From Symbiodinium natans (taxonomy: Eukaryota; Sar; Dinophyceae; Suessiales; Symbiodiniaceae), in contig CAJNDS010001113.1 in NCBI GenBank assembly GCA_905221605.1, forward strand, positions 1,381,163 to 1,445,162: a DNA stretch of 64,000 nucleotides. Direction: 5' to 3'. The position numbers and the translations under genes were made by a program. Position 1 is the stretch's first letter, and every line of letters begins with the position of its first letter. The notes beneath the pieces were generated by a model that was given only the letters and a program-made list of their open reading frames with translations, was not told where the DNA came from and did not search any database. Shown here piece by piece: positions 47,067 to 58,400 of this stretch.

Positions 47067-48130
47067 AAATGTGGGGCCACCCTTTTTGGAAGGGTCCCTG
47101 CCATGTCTGCACTCTCATCTAAGCCATGAGGCAGCCGTGGAGCACCTTTGGATGAACCACGAGTGACTACTAAGGATCTCAAGTCTCGAGCATTGCATCT
47201 GCTCAAGACGTCTTGATCCCGAAGGCACCAAGCCCGAAACCCCAAGCCAAAAACTCTGGAACGCCACCTCCTTCAATTCCGCAAGTCGCGAACTCATCAA
47301 CAGCGTCACCGCTGCTCCGAAAATGTCTACTGCCACCCCGACATAGGTGCCAAGCCCTGGCCCCTATCGCACGAGCTTCCGACTTCAGAGCTTCATGGTT
47401 TGAGCAGGGTGAGGGTTTTATGCGTGTGGTCTTGGGTTCAGGGTTTAGGGTTTAGGTATTAGGGAAGGTGTAGGGGCTACAGGAGTACAGTCGCCTGCTT
47501 GAGACTTGGATCCTATGCCACGTTTGTGAATTGGGCCCTCCTGTGTTGGCGTGCGGCCGGCAAGAGTTGCGAGTCCGTGGACATTTGGTCCGGTGGAGAA
47601 AAGGAGCCCATTGTACATGGAGGGGCTGATCCGACTCATGCGTGTTTTTTTTGAGGTTTCGATTCTCGCGTGCTCCTTGCAGCGTAGGGTATGAAGGAGG
47701 ATTCACTATTTAGATCATTCTCCACGCCCATCATCCGCCATGGTCCCGCTGGACTGCCCAACCCTGTGCCCTAACACCCTATAATCCCCAAACTCGTTGA
47801 AGCTGTAAGGGTCTAGGGTTTAGGGGTTTCGGGTTTAGGGTTTAGGGTAAGCCCTAAGATCTGAAGGAAAGTTGACCCTGAAAATCCTGAAGCGTCTTCA
47901 CACACCCAGAGCTCCCTGTTTGATTCAGAGCCCCAAACACTAAACCCCAAACCCCAAACCCCTAAACCTAGGCCCTAAACCCGACACCCTAAACCCTAAA
48001 TCCTAGTTGCCCCAAACCTGACTGTTTGATGCAGAGCCCTAAACCTCAAATGCCTAAACCCCAAAACCCAAAGCCCCAAACCCTAAACCCTAAAAACCCT
48101 GAACCCTATAGCCCTAAATCCCTAGTTTGG
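47067..48130. other. Repeat-poor stretch, several open frames, no recognised gene
   Basis: Between 47,100 and 47,430 more than one + frame is open (one reads WNATSFNSASRELINSVTAA). The 47,460-47,700 part is open on -. Drifted telomeric units lie at about 47,815-47,850 and 47,940-48,120. Confidence 0.3.
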
Positions 48131-48192
48131 GGAGACCCCCGGGTCGCGGAGTGAACTGGCCAGCTTGATAACCGTAAACCCTAGCAGAATCC

Positions 48193-48316
48193 TAGGTGGG
48201 ATAAGGGGGACCCTTAAAAGGGAACCCCTTCTCAACCCTCTTCTGGCTCTCTTAACAAGGGACCTTATTCAGAGGGTCTATATCCCCAAGGGTCCCCCTA
48301 ATCCTATCCCCTGCAG
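48193..48316. mobile_element. TIR element family I, ending at a CTGCAG acceptor
   Basis: GGGATAAGGGGGACCCTT faces AAGGGTCCCCCTAATCC, with GGGTTGAGAAGG-type pairing further in. The right end CCCCTGCAG immediately precedes a coding-like segment, so the element may be intronic. Confidence 0.7.
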
Positions 48317-48393
48317 AAAGAACGTCCCAGGTTCGGCTTCGTGGACATCCCAGAGCTCAGGCCCTTCCTGAACTCGGACGTCCGGCGCTCAGG
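48317..48393 (+). CDS. Coding segment after element I, unknown protein
   Basis: CTGCAG^AAA opens KERPRFGFVDIPELRPFLNS and DVRRS, ending GG^GCAGGG before a TTTAGGG array. GC3-rich codons as in the lipase. The family is not recognised. Confidence 0.42.
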
Positions 48394-48396
48394 GCA

Positions 48397-48770
48397 GGGT
48401 TTAGGGTTTAGGGTTTAGGGTTTAGGGTTTAGGGTTTAGGGGTTAGGGGTTAGGGGTTAGGGGTTAGGGTTTAGGGTTTAGGGTTATAGTCTGGCTGGTT
48501 CTTAAGGGTATATATAGGGCCCTAGAACCAGGGCGTAGTTTTGAGTTTAGGGTGTGTTAGGGCTTAGGACCAGGTCCCGGGTTTATAGCCCAAGTTCAGG
48601 GATTTGTGCTGGGGGTCCTGATCCAACTTAAAGAGCCTGTGTGGGGTTTAGGGTTTAGGGTTTAGGGTTTAGGGTTTAGGGTTTTAGGGTTTAGGGTTTA
48701 GGGTTTTAGGGTTTAGGGTTTAGGGTTTAGGGTTTAGGCTTTAGGGTTTAGGCTTTAGGGTTTAGGTACG
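48397..48770. repeat. G-strand arrays with TTAGGGG sub-array
   Basis: Pure TTTAGGG, then four TTAGGGG units (about 48,440-48,466). A second array at about 48,643-48,770 has TTTTAGGG and GCTTTAGGG variants. A C-type inverted repeat (GGTTCTTAAGG...CTAGAACCAGGG) lies at about 48,500-48,530. Confidence 0.85.
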
Positions 48771-49092
48771 TTCCTTCTGGCTCAGGGGACCCGCAGGGGC
48801 TTATGATGGGGACCCTTCAAAGCATTGGCAGCTACACGTCTCCTAGGAGAGATTGGCCCCTTTAGGGTTGTTTGGAGTTCAGGGTTTGGGGTGTAGGGTT
48901 CAGGGTTTAGGGTTTGTCGGGTTTATAGGGTTTATAGGGTTTAGGGTTTATAGGTTTTAGGTTTTATAGGGTTTAGGGTTTATAGGGTTTAGGGCTATAT
49001 AGGTTGTACCAAACCATGCAAAAACCGCAATGGCACAACAGGTCATGTTCGCCTCGCGTCACTTGCCGCACGACTGCTGGAACCCGTGGAGC

Positions 49093-49317
49093 GCCCAGAA
49101 GTGTCGTGGTCAAGGTGGCCCCTAACCCTAAACCCTAAACCCTAAACCCTAAACCCTAAACCCTAAACCCTAAACCCTAAACCCTAAACCCTAAACCCTA
49201 ACCCTAAACCCTAAACCCTAAACCCTAAACCCTGTTTTTGGGAGCTGGCCTTACATGGAGCCTTCTTCTATGTAAGGTACCCAACAAGGCCCAGAAGTGT
49301 TGTGGTCAAGGTGGCCC
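49093..49317. repeat. CCCTAAA array between 29-bp direct repeats
   Basis: GCCCAGAAGTGTCGTGGTCA... (49,093-49,121) recurs with a single C-to-T change at 49,289-49,317. Between them are a CCCTAAA array (49,123-49,231) and about 57 bases with a hairpin (CCTTACATGGA...CTATGTAAGG). The left copy lies at the end of an open + frame. Confidence 0.85.
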
Positions 49318-49325
49318 TAGTATTG

Positions 49326-49447
49326 CTGGGACCGGGGGTCGGCCCCTTTTTCCTTTTTCCTTCTTCTAGGGTTGGGGCTCCCTTATAACCCCCTGAAAAC
49401 CCAAAGGTGGTACCCTTTTTAGACCTAGGTTACTCCCGGGTCTAGAT
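49326..49447. mobile_element. Element family D, copy
   Basis: CTGGGACCGGGGGTCGGCC at left, GGGCTCCCTTATAACCCCC inside, GGTTACTCCCGGGTCTAGA at right. It follows the 29-bp repeat by eight bases. Confidence 0.7.
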
Positions 49448-49609
49448 TGAGAGGTGTACTTGAGTATGGCGCGCCCTTTTTTTCATGAAGGGTTCCCAAC
49501 AAAGGGCCCGAGTTTAGAAAAAGCCGCAGGTGCTTTCGGGCCCTAAACCCCAAACCAGAAGCCCTACACCCTAAGGGACCTTGGGCTCCCGAGCCATTCA
49601 AGCAGCACC

Positions 49610-49960
49610 CTAAACCCTAAACCCTAAACCCTAAACCCTAAACCCTAAACCCTAAACCCTAAACCCTAAACCCTAAACCCTACGCCCTCATCCTAAAGTC
49701 ATGGCCCTCAAGCCTTTTGTAGAACCACTCCGCGACATCCCGAAGTCCCATAGCGCCTAAACTCAAAAACCCCTAGCCCGGTTCAGGGTTCAGGGTTAAG
49801 GGTTTAGGGTTCAGGGTTTAGGGGAAGAGGCTTTCGGGTTGGGGTTTAGGGTTTAGGGTTTAGGGTTCAGGGTTCAGGGTTAAGGGTTTAGGGTTCAGGG
49901 TTTCAGGGTTCAGGGTTTAGGGTTCAGAGTTTAGGGGTTTAGGATTTACGGTTTAGGGTT
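49610..49960. repeat. CCCTAAA array, short island, then TTCAGGG-rich array
   Basis: A pure C-strand array (49,610-49,682) is followed by an island with an open frame MALKPFVEPLRDIPKSHSA (about 49,700-49,757). A G-strand array follows in which TTCAGGG and TTTAGGG alternate (about 49,780-49,960). Confidence 0.6.
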
Positions 49961-50084
49961 TAGGCTCTAACGTACCTTAAACCCCAAACTCTGAACTTTG
50001 AGCCCCAAGGCCTGCCAACGGTTATGGGAAACAAGCACCAGTACGAATTGCTTAAGAACCCCCCCCTCCAAAAACAATGTGGTA

Positions 50085-50175
50085 GGCCCTTGGGACATTT
50101 TGTATTTTCCCTTATTGGGTTTAAGCGGATCGCATTCAGGAATATTTCAGAGGGTTCTAAGGGCCATCCTAGAAA
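50085..50175. mobile_element. Dispersed element family G, copy 1
   Basis: GGCCCTTGGGACATTTTGTA, then CCTTATTGGGTTTAAG, CAGGAATATTT and CAGAGGGTT in this order. The same series is at 51,163-51,312 and 61,491-61,592. No reading frame. Confidence 0.65.
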
Positions 50176-50629
50176 GATAGATATTCTGCCTTATCAGGGA
50201 AATATAGGGCTGATATCCGATCTTTGATGCCGTTGCAGCCTTAAGTGCGTTCAAGGGTTCCTGCCTCTGCCAACACCCCCCCCCCCGCCCCAACCCCCAA
50301 AGCAGTCTTCAAAAAGGAGCGCTCAAGTTTAGGGGGTTGAAAGTTTGTTGGGATTTTGGGGGGGCTTGGAACTTGTGTCAATTCATGGCCTTTGTGGCTG
50401 CTGAGGGGCCAGGGTGTGTCGTTCACGCTCGACTTGACGTGCCGAGCTCAGCAGTTGCTGGGGTACCGGGCTTCGGGTTGAAGGGTTTAGGGTTTAGGGT
50501 TTGGGGTTTGGGGTTTAGGGTTTAGGGTTGGGTTTAGGGCTTAGGGCTTAGGGTTTAGGGTTTAGGGTGAAGGGTTGAAGGGTTGAAGGGTTGAAGGGTA
50601 GCAGGGTTAAACCCTAATCCCGAAACCCA

Positions 50630-51120
50630 CAAAATTTGCCAGGGTTTGCAACCAGTTCAGTGCCCCCCTTTCGCTTTTTGGGCATTGCGCTGTCACACGG
50701 CCATGGTGTTTATTTTTTAGCGAGACAGTTCAAGCTTAGCGACCACACATTGGCGGAGTGACCCGGCGTATAAAAACGCACACAAAGGAGAGAACCTAAG
50801 CGCCCTGAGAACGTCACGAATGACCATAGAACTCAGACTACAGAAAGTGTGAGACACATCTTCGAAGAGTAGATGATGACTATACAAAGAGAGCGGAAGG
50901 AGAGGGAGAGAGAGGGAAAGAGGAAGAACACAGGCAAGTAGCCTGCCCAGCAACTGATGTACAGACAACGCCGGGAGGTGGGATGGTGTTTATTGTAGAT
51001 CTCCTTGTAAGCTCTCGTTTTTCCTCTCGTCGTTTTTTTGTTGGGCGGGGCGAGGGCCTGCTTGATTACAGCACTGCCTAACACTAATCCCTAAACCCTT
51101 GTATTCCTAAGCCCTCAGCC
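50630..51120. other. Repeat-free stretch, no recognised gene
   Basis: Open frames occur on - (50,717-50,968). A purine-rich tract GGAAGGAGAGGGAGAGAGAGG lies at about 50,893-50,925. No motif is recognised. Confidence 0.3.
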
Positions 51121-51162
51121 CTAAAACAAGTTCGACTCCCAGCATCAGCGCTGGGTAGGGCC

Positions 51163-51312
51163 TTGGGACATTTCAAATTTTTCGCGTATTGGGTTTAATT
51201 AAGAGGATCACATGTCAGGAATGTTTGTCAGAGGTGCTAAACCCTAAACCCTAAACCCTAAACCCTAAACCCTAAGCCCTTTTCAGAGGGTTTTTCAGGG
51301 ACCAACCTAGGA
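51163..51312. mobile_element. Dispersed element family G, copy 2, interrupted by a telomeric array
   Basis: It matches copies 1 and 3 on both sides of a CCCTAAA insert (about 51,239-51,275). TCAGAGG is present on both sides of the insert (51,228 and 51,283) but once in the other copies, so the array inserted into the element with a short duplication. Confidence 0.75.
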
Positions 51313-51322
51313 AGTCGTTCAG

Positions 51323-51376
51323 GCGGAACTCGCCGCGCGCTGTGAACATCGAGTTCGAGGCGGCACTCCGGTGCCG
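51323..51376 (+). CDS. Coding-like island, unknown protein
   Basis: GTTCAG^G opens RNSPRAVNIEFEAALRC, ending TGCCGG^GTTCGG. A competing frame is also open. Unrecognised. Confidence 0.3.
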
Positions 51377-51418
51377 GGTTCGGGCTTGTCTTGTGTCTTC
51401 AAGCCCTCCTGGGGTGGG

Positions 51419-51650
51419 GTTTAGGGTTTAGGGTTTAGGGTTTAGGGTTTAGGGTTTAGGGTTTAGGGTTTAGGGTTTAGGGTTTAGGGTTTAGGGTTTA
51501 GGGTTTAGGGGGTTTAGGGTTTAGGGTTTAGGGTTTAGGGTTTAGGGTTTAGGGTTTAGGGTTTAGGGTTTAGGGTTTAGGGTTTAGGGTTTAGGGTTTA
51601 GGGTTTAGGGTTTAGGGTTTAGGGTTTAGGGTTTAGGGTTTAGGGTTTAG
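51419..51650. repeat. Longest pure TTTAGGG array
   Basis: About 33 consecutive units with one extra GG near 51,508. High purity implies a young array. Confidence 0.97.
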
Positions 51651-52012
51651 TCGTTTCCCGAAGCTCTCAGACCTCACATCCTTAGGCAGCACCTACGTTT
51701 CAGGCGCTAGGGTTGGTGCACCTACTCTTGGGGACTTGCAACCGCAACCCCGAAACCCGAAACCAGAAGCCCTAAACCCGAAACCCTAAACCCTAAACCC
51801 TAAACCCTAACTTCCCACGAGCTGCATGCCAGAGTCTCAGAGTTCACCGTGCCAAATGTTTCAGAGGATCCTGGGGGCAATGGAGCCCGTGCTGCACACC
51901 TAACCCTATTAAGGGGTCAGGGTTTCTAAGCCCCGACATAGGCATTTTCATCCTGAGATACCCTCACCCTAAACCCTATAAACCCCTTGTGAAGCCTGGT
52001 CAACCCTTCCAG

Positions 52013-52046
<34 letters not shown>

Positions 52047-52790
52047 ATTCTGGCACGCCAGGACGAAATCCCACCGCTGGTGTGAACGCGGACGCTTCTG
52101 CCACATCTCCAGGCCAAGAAGAAGTTGAGTGCTGATGGTTAGAGGCTGTCAAGGGTTCGAGGGCTTAGGGTTTCAGAGGGTTTCAGAGCTTTGTGTTCGT
52201 GTTTTTTTTTTTTTTTTGGGGGGGGGGGGTTGGGATTGCGAAGGGCTTCGATCAGAACTGCGCCGCCCTGAGGGTGCGAATTCTCGTTGCTAGGGCTGCT
52301 GTCTAGCCAGATAGGGCTTGCAGACTCAGTTTAGGAAGAAACCCTGTTTGCTTCTAGGTTGCTGGGAAACCTACCTGTCGGATCGGGAGGAAATAGGGCG
52401 GCAGGAAGTTTAAGACTTTGATGCCTGTAGGCATGCCATCACGCGCCGCGTAGCGTCCCACATGGTGGTTTCGGAAAGTAGGATGCCTTATGGGGGTCCT
52501 TGTTATAAGGGAATCTTATGCCATTTGGGTGTCCATTTAGGGGGTCCCCTATTTTCGCAAACCCCCCCATATTGGGCCAGGTCCCCCATGTCCAGCGATC
52601 TCCGAAGAGCACCTTCTCCGACATCGCGGTTGCGCGCGGACCCTGGTGGTGTTCATCTCAATCGCAACCAGACCCTCAGCTCGTCCTACATGCGCAAGTC
52701 CTGGGTTTAGGGTTCAGGGTTCAGGGTCTAGGGTTTAGGGTTAAGGTTTAGGGTTCAGGGTTTAGGGCTTGGGGTATAGGGCTTGTGTCA
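51651..52790. other. Coding-like islands, poly-A, T/G tract, short arrays
   Basis: Open + islands lie at about 51,666-51,735 (LSDLTSLGSTYVSGARVGA), 51,818-51,900 (HELHARVSEFTVPNVSEDPG) and 52,243-52,305 (KGFDQNCAALRVRILVARA). A 33-base poly-A lies at 52,013-52,045 and a T/G homopolymer at about 52,204-52,230. Unrecognised. Confidence 0.4.
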
Positions 52791-53899
52791 CAAGGCCACA
52801 GGAACGTGAAGATCACCTTCCGCGCAAGGCGGGTGTGCTTGAAAGGGCCTCCTGATTTGGTGGGGTTCAACCTTGTACATACTGTTCAAGGTTTCGCCGA
52901 AAGCCCACTTCCTTTAGAATGACAGACAGAGATGGCAATGAAAAGTCGTTGATGTTTTGGGGTGGCTCCCACCACAAGAAAAGCGATGGAGAGAAAGGTG
53001 GGGGTTTAGGGTATTTAACGGCTTAGGACATTGCACTCTCTGAGTGCCACCTGCCCTGCGTTGCGTTTCTTTGGCTACAGTTTTGAGTCGCTTTGGGGCC
53101 CTCACCGTCCTCCATAGACAGCGGGGTCTGCTTCAAACTGAGTATTGACCCGGCTGGGCAACCCAACAGCCAGTAAGACAAAGATGATCAAGTTCCGTTC
53201 CGTTCCGGCGTTTCGCTACCTCTCCCTTCTGGCTCCTCTTACCCGTTCCGTTCCTGTTTTGGCGCCGGAGTCTCATTTAGCCCCCCACCTTCAGAGATGA
53301 AACCCCAACCCTTACTGTTGCGAACGATAGGCAGCCCTTGGCAGTGTTTAGATCCAGGACAGGAGCTTTGCGCTGAAAGAACAGTTCTGATCACACAGGG
53401 CCGTACGCATGTGGCACGAGTGCTCCCAGGCAACTCCCTTGGTGCGTCATTCACTCAATTTTCCGAAGAAACGTAGTTCCTTTGCAGTTTTCTTGTTAGT
53501 TTTGCTGATTACGCCTGTACTTCGTGTAGCTTTTTGACTCGTGAAGCTGTTCCTTCTTCCTTTCCTATATTCGTGTCTAGTGCACAGTGAACTCAATGGA
53601 CAGCATGTTTTTGGTGGGAGCGCCCCTTACGCGACGGGCGCGTTCCATTCGTTTTGGCGATTCTGGTTGATTCTCGGGTTGGGTTGGGGTTGGGGGGGGG
53701 GGGGGGGTGGTTACGTGCTTTTCGAGAGCACAGGGGTTCATGTTGTAGGTTTCGGGTGCACTCTCTACGTAGTTTTAATATTATTGCGGGCACTATTGTT
53801 CTCTTCATTTCGCCCGCATATTATTTTCTTCTTTCTAATGTTCATTTCGTACACTTGTAATATAATTCACGCGTGTACTCATTCACACACCCAGACAGT
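52791..53899. other. Telomere-repeat-free stretch, no recognised gene
   Basis: Overlapping frames on both strands. The + frame from 53,541 begins with a hydrophobic run (LFLLPFLYSCLV) but lacks an ATG and includes a G tract (about 53,693-53,707). No domain is recognised. Confidence 0.3.
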
Positions 53900-54500
53900 A
53901 GAATAATGGGGGAAAAAGACCACTTCGTTCACGAGTTTACGCACTAATATTAATACGGTTCATTCACAGGTTTGGTTAATAATTCCAGGGTTTTTAGTGC
54001 GTCCATTGAACCTCAGCTCCTTCATGTCTTACCGCGTAAACGCATGAATCTTATGTTTCACTACTTTTAATGAGTGTACGAACCTGTAGAAAGTGCGTGA
54101 AAACCGCTCTAAAGATAGAAACCCGGGCCATAATTCTATATCTTCATGAAGAACCCCGTATAATTCTCTTATTCACATAGTAAACCTTAGGACGTTCCCC
54201 TAATATTATATTCGTTCTCTATTAGTAATATTCCCTAGAGATTGGATATGCAATAATATTATAAGGAATGAAGGGAGCGATGAAAGGGCTTTTAATAAGT
54301 CTTTAGGAGCTAGACCAAATCCCCCAAAACACCTCTAAAAACCTTAGAATTATGTGCTCTTTGCCTTCATTTGTAGGGTCATTCATTGGTTTACAAAAAG
54401 CCCAAACATTAGGATTACGAAGAGAAAGCCGAATTAAATTATAACGAATGAAATGAGGCATGAATTTAATAAAGGATTTCGTACTAACTCCTTAATAATA
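53900..54500. other. AT-rich block with degenerate inverted repeats
   Basis: Clearly AT-richer than the window. ACGCACTAATATT/TTTTAGTGCGT (about 53,938 and 53,990) and CTAATATTATATTCGTTC/CAATAATATTATAAGGAATG (about 54,200 and 54,250) are imperfect inverted pairs. GAATGAA and CGTGAA motifs recur. No frame is convincing. It may be a fragment of a foreign element. Confidence 0.4.
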
Positions 54501-54996
54501 GAAAGTCCATAGAATATTGCACTCAGATGTGTTCAGAGCTCTCTCCAAGCTGTGCCAAGCTGCCAACAAGTGCAGCTGAACAAAGTTTCTCAGACGGTCC
54601 GCGGCAAAATGTGCTTTTTGCCTAGGCGGGAACGTCATGGTCGCTCGAAAATAGACACTGTTACACACTTTCGGCCCCTGCAACATAGCAATTCTTAAGC
54701 AGACATGTGCGTTTTGCCTGGGTTTCAGCACATTCCACATTCTGGCCATGCCAAAAAACACACGTCGCGCTACAGGCGCTCCTACCATGTTTTTTTCTGT
54801 CAGAATGTAGATAGGCGGGAGAAAACAGGAGGAAATACGGATCCCAGAAGAAAAATGAATGAAATACAGCTTCTCCTAAGAAAAGCCAAGGAACACTGCC
54901 AAAAGATTTAAAGGCACAACAGCCACTCATTTCCGACTTTCAACTCATGAGCGACACTTTTCTACACCTTGCGGGTAACCTGTTCACAGGCATGCT

Positions 54997-56376
54997 TTGC
55001 GGGCGTGGGTTGTGTCGTACGTGCTTGTGCGAGTTCGAGTGCAGTCCGTCTTGCAGGCTGCCAGCTCCCTGTCAAGCGCGAATAGGCTCAAAGCAAAGAC
55101 GCTTTCAGCTGATCATCAGCGACTCATGCAGCGAAGCGTGCGCATCGCCATTGCGGAGCCTCTCTTGAAGCAGGTTATGCAGGACAGTGCAGACATGTCA
55201 CGCAAAGATGCTCCTGCTCCTTGTCTCATCAACCAAGTGGTTGATGCCTGGTCTCAGCGTGAGCGTAAGCTGCGTCAAGAAGCATGGGCAGAAAGGACCA
55301 AGGCGCTCTTCGTTGGCTTGTGCCTTTTCTTGTCCTTGTTGTAGCTCCTTCCCTCCATCGGTGGTGCCATATTCGTGACATTGGTTTTCTTGCTTTTTGT
55401 CCGACTGTACGCGCACCTCATTCATGTGGGTAGCCTGAGCTGGTGGGCAGAACGCAGCCATGGCGTCCAACTTGAGCTTCCCGTTGAGGAGCTCATGCGT
55501 GCAGTCTTTGAGCTGGTCAAGCATAGAGGGGAGCTTTTGCGCTGCTGTCCGGCATTACTGGACTCTGTAAAGCTTCGCCTGAGCAGCTGGGGGGATGAGA
55601 TCCCCGACCATGATTTGCCTGAGTGCGTTGAAGCCTTGGAGCAGATGAGCAAGGAACTGGGGCAAATGCATCAGCGAGACATCGTGAGCTTCTTGGTGCA
55701 ATGGCAGTCTCTTCGTGACAGGAAGTGTTTTGTATGTCCCGTGTGTCGTACCTGGTGCGGACTCAGCCATTCAGTCCAGTGCTCGAGGCAGCACAGGGTC
55801 TGCAAGGATTGCATGCGTGGCTGGGCAAATCAATTTGAGCAGTTACAACCGATGATCTTGAGCCGGACCTTTGCCTTGCCTTGTTTTTGCTTTTCTGGGG
55901 CCACCAGGAGATGTCGCGGAAAGTTCCCAGAGGAAGCGCTAAGAAGTCTCGCAAGATGCAACTGCGCAGACCGCAGGACCTGCTCCTGCTCTAAGCTCGA
56001 GCAGCTTTGCAGGGATTTCCAGATCAGGAAGCACGTGCAGCAGAATGCTGGATGGTCGCGACGTCTTCGCGGCCAGGTTGTGGAATGTCCGGAGGCAGGT
56101 TGCGTCGGACTCGCCTATACCGAGACTGGCAGAGCCATGTGCTTCGTTTGTGAACATCAATGGGAGGTAGAGGAGACAGACGCTTCTTTCCGCAGATGGG
56201 CGTGCAGCTGTGCAAGAAGGATGCCAGCTTCTGAGCAGACTGTTCCTTCAGGATGTAAGCGTTGTCCGTCCTGCAAAGTTTTGATAGAGAAGAATGGTGG
56301 ATGCGATCACATGGCATGCAAATGTGGCCATCACTTCTGGTGGTCGTCACTGAGGCCGTTTCGATGGAGCTGGTAG
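54997..56376 (+). pseudogene. RBR-type (RING-IBR-RING2) E3 ubiquitin ligase reading frame, probably defective
   Basis: RBR ligases pass ubiquitin from an E2 through a RING2 cysteine to a substrate. The frame 55,345-56,376 is open for 344 codons after an in-frame TAG at 55,342. The same frame is open upstream from 54,997. The TAG follows TTTTCTTGTCCTTGTTG, so it may be the AG of an intron rather than a stop. No ATG is fixed. Counting from 55,375: hydrophobic segment at 1-12; RING1 C121, C124, C136, H140, C143, C146; IBR-type cysteines at 170-259; RING2 RCPSC at 296-300, GGCDHMACKCGHHF with the catalytic-type Cys310, Cys315, Cys317. The next two ligands, normally Cys in F-C-W-x-C, are replaced (FWWSS), and the frame ends 10 residues later. 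So RING2 is damaged. The kilobase-long exon is unlike the micro-exons nearby and suggests a retrocopy. Confidence 0.7.
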
Positions 56377-58400
56377 CTCATTGTCCCTGGCAATGCACGC
56401 CGGTCAGGATATGAAGACCCACGTGAGGCGCACGTGGCTTGTACAGGTTCAGGCATCACAGAAAGTGTGTTGTGCCCTTCGACTGGTCCGCCTTCACTTC
56501 CGCGAAGAACGGGGACCCTAAACCCTAAACCCTAAACCCTAGAAGACACTGTGGTCGCCATGTGCAGGCTAGGAGCTTGGCCGCGGAGACGCAAGACTTC
56601 GCCAGGGGCCAAGTTCGTGTTGGTCCACAAGTGTAGCTTTCGGTCCGATGCCCCTATTTCCCAAGCTCTTGTCTATCACGCTCAGAATCCTGCTACGCCG
56701 AGAAATTCAGATATTCGCGAATGCGTAGCATCTGGGGTCCCAGTTTAAAGGTTGGAGTGCCAGGGGTCCACAAGGGGTCCAGTTGGTCACCAACATGGTT
56801 GCGTTTGTGTTCGAAGTGCTCGGCAAGCGTTCGCGAGTGTCGCGCACGATCTCTAGTTCCGGAAACCTGCTTTTCAGCGTCGTTTTGGGCTTTGCACAAG
56901 CTTCACAAGTGCTGACAATTACGAGGATGAGGTTCCTAGGGCTCGCCAGCCTCGTGTCTGTCGTCAGATTCCTTCAGCCTTCGCGAATCAAAAGTACTGA
57001 CGGTGACGAGCATGCGGCACGGTGCATCGTCCTCGTATCTGTCATCGCTTTTGGAGCTTCGTCTTGGCTTCGCGCCTCTAGAGGGCTGGCAATGACGAGT
57101 ATGAAGGGCCCCCTAAACCCTAAACCCTAAACCCTAAACATGGGGTTTGCCATCTTCATCACTGTCGTCAGTTGTGTACATGACATGTGTCTGCATTCGG
57201 CCTCGGAAGATGAGCGCCGGCAGCGACCTGAGGTTCTGGGGGGTGCACATGGGGGGTTACGAAAACGGGGGGTACCTTCTTGCTCCAAGTCCCGTACTTG
57301 GCACACTACACCCCGAGCCCAAGCAGAACTGCGCAGGATTAGGTTTAGGGTTTAGGGTTTGGGGTTTGGGGTTTAGGGTTTAGGGTTTAGGGGGTTTAGG
57401 GCAAGACATGAGGATTCGCCAAGGTCCGACCCCAGGCCAGCTACCAGAACTCCCGAGACCTTCACGGACACGCTCCCGTGTCCCGCACGCCATGCTTTCT
57501 GCGGTTGTGGTTCTGTAGGGATAAACCAGGGATGATATCATCAATGCTTCGTGAGTGCCTAGTAAGTGTGGATCGGGCAAAACCCGCCTCACTACAAATA
57601 ACGCACAAGTAATTTAGGCCTCCGGGGCATGCTACTATATCATCTCTTTGGAGCTTGAGATCCAAACTCTGGGAACAGATTAGACTGTGTATTCTGAGTA
57701 GGCATACTGGGACTGTCAGGGGATGCTATGATAATGATGCAGAGATGTTAAGAGGAAGCCCATTGTAAGTGCATGACACTTACCAGGGCTCTGATTGTCT
57801 AAATGCTTAGGGATCATACAGTAAGGGCATACTATTGTGATTATATCGTGGCTAACAGGGGGTAGCATTGTCACCATCTAGGGATGATCAGGGGAGGATA
57901 TTCGAAGTTATCTAGGCTTCTGTCTTGCGCGATGGCCAGGCTTGCAAACGGCATGAGCGGCACGAACGTTCGAGCTGTGAGGGGCCGCCGGGCCGCCGGA
58001 CCTACACCTGTAGAGTTTGCTCCAAGACTCCGGAAGCTCTCAAGCCTTGGCAACCCGCCATGCAGCCTCATGCACTGCCAACCTTAAGGCTGAGAAACTC
58101 AGAGCAAGGTGCGTTTGCTTGAGACAACGACGCCGAAATCAAGCTTTGTGGCTGGGCACCGGGCTTGAGCAGAGTTACTGGCGTGCTTGGGCCACTTCGA
58201 ACATCATTTGAAGTAGAGTTGCTTCCGGGCACTGGGTTGAGGGATTGACCTCCGGGGGTCGTGCTGAAGAGACTCCGGCGACTCCGGCAACAAAGGATTG
58301 CGCGCCTCGATGCATTCCCGGACAAAAATAAAGTCAAGAAGGTTCCCCTATGAACCCTAAACCCTAAACACTCAGATCAAGAGTCAGGAATTCGGGTGTA
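56377..58400. other. Mostly repeat-free stretch, no recognised gene
   Basis: It follows the RBR frame. A + frame at about 56,400-56,515 (QASQKVCCALRLVRLHFR) is open up to a CCCTAAA array at 56,516-56,540. Other short arrays lie at 57,111-57,137 (C-strand) and 57,335-57,393 (G-strand). CTCGT(G/A)TCTGTC(G/A)TC occurs at about 56,951 and 57,030. Frames at 57,884-58,210 overlap on both strands. Nothing is recognised. Confidence 0.3.

Noticed and set aside
52013-52045. Poly-A tail marking a processed retrocopy
   Set aside because: No recognised coding sequence or flanking target duplication lies before it. The tract alone is not enough.
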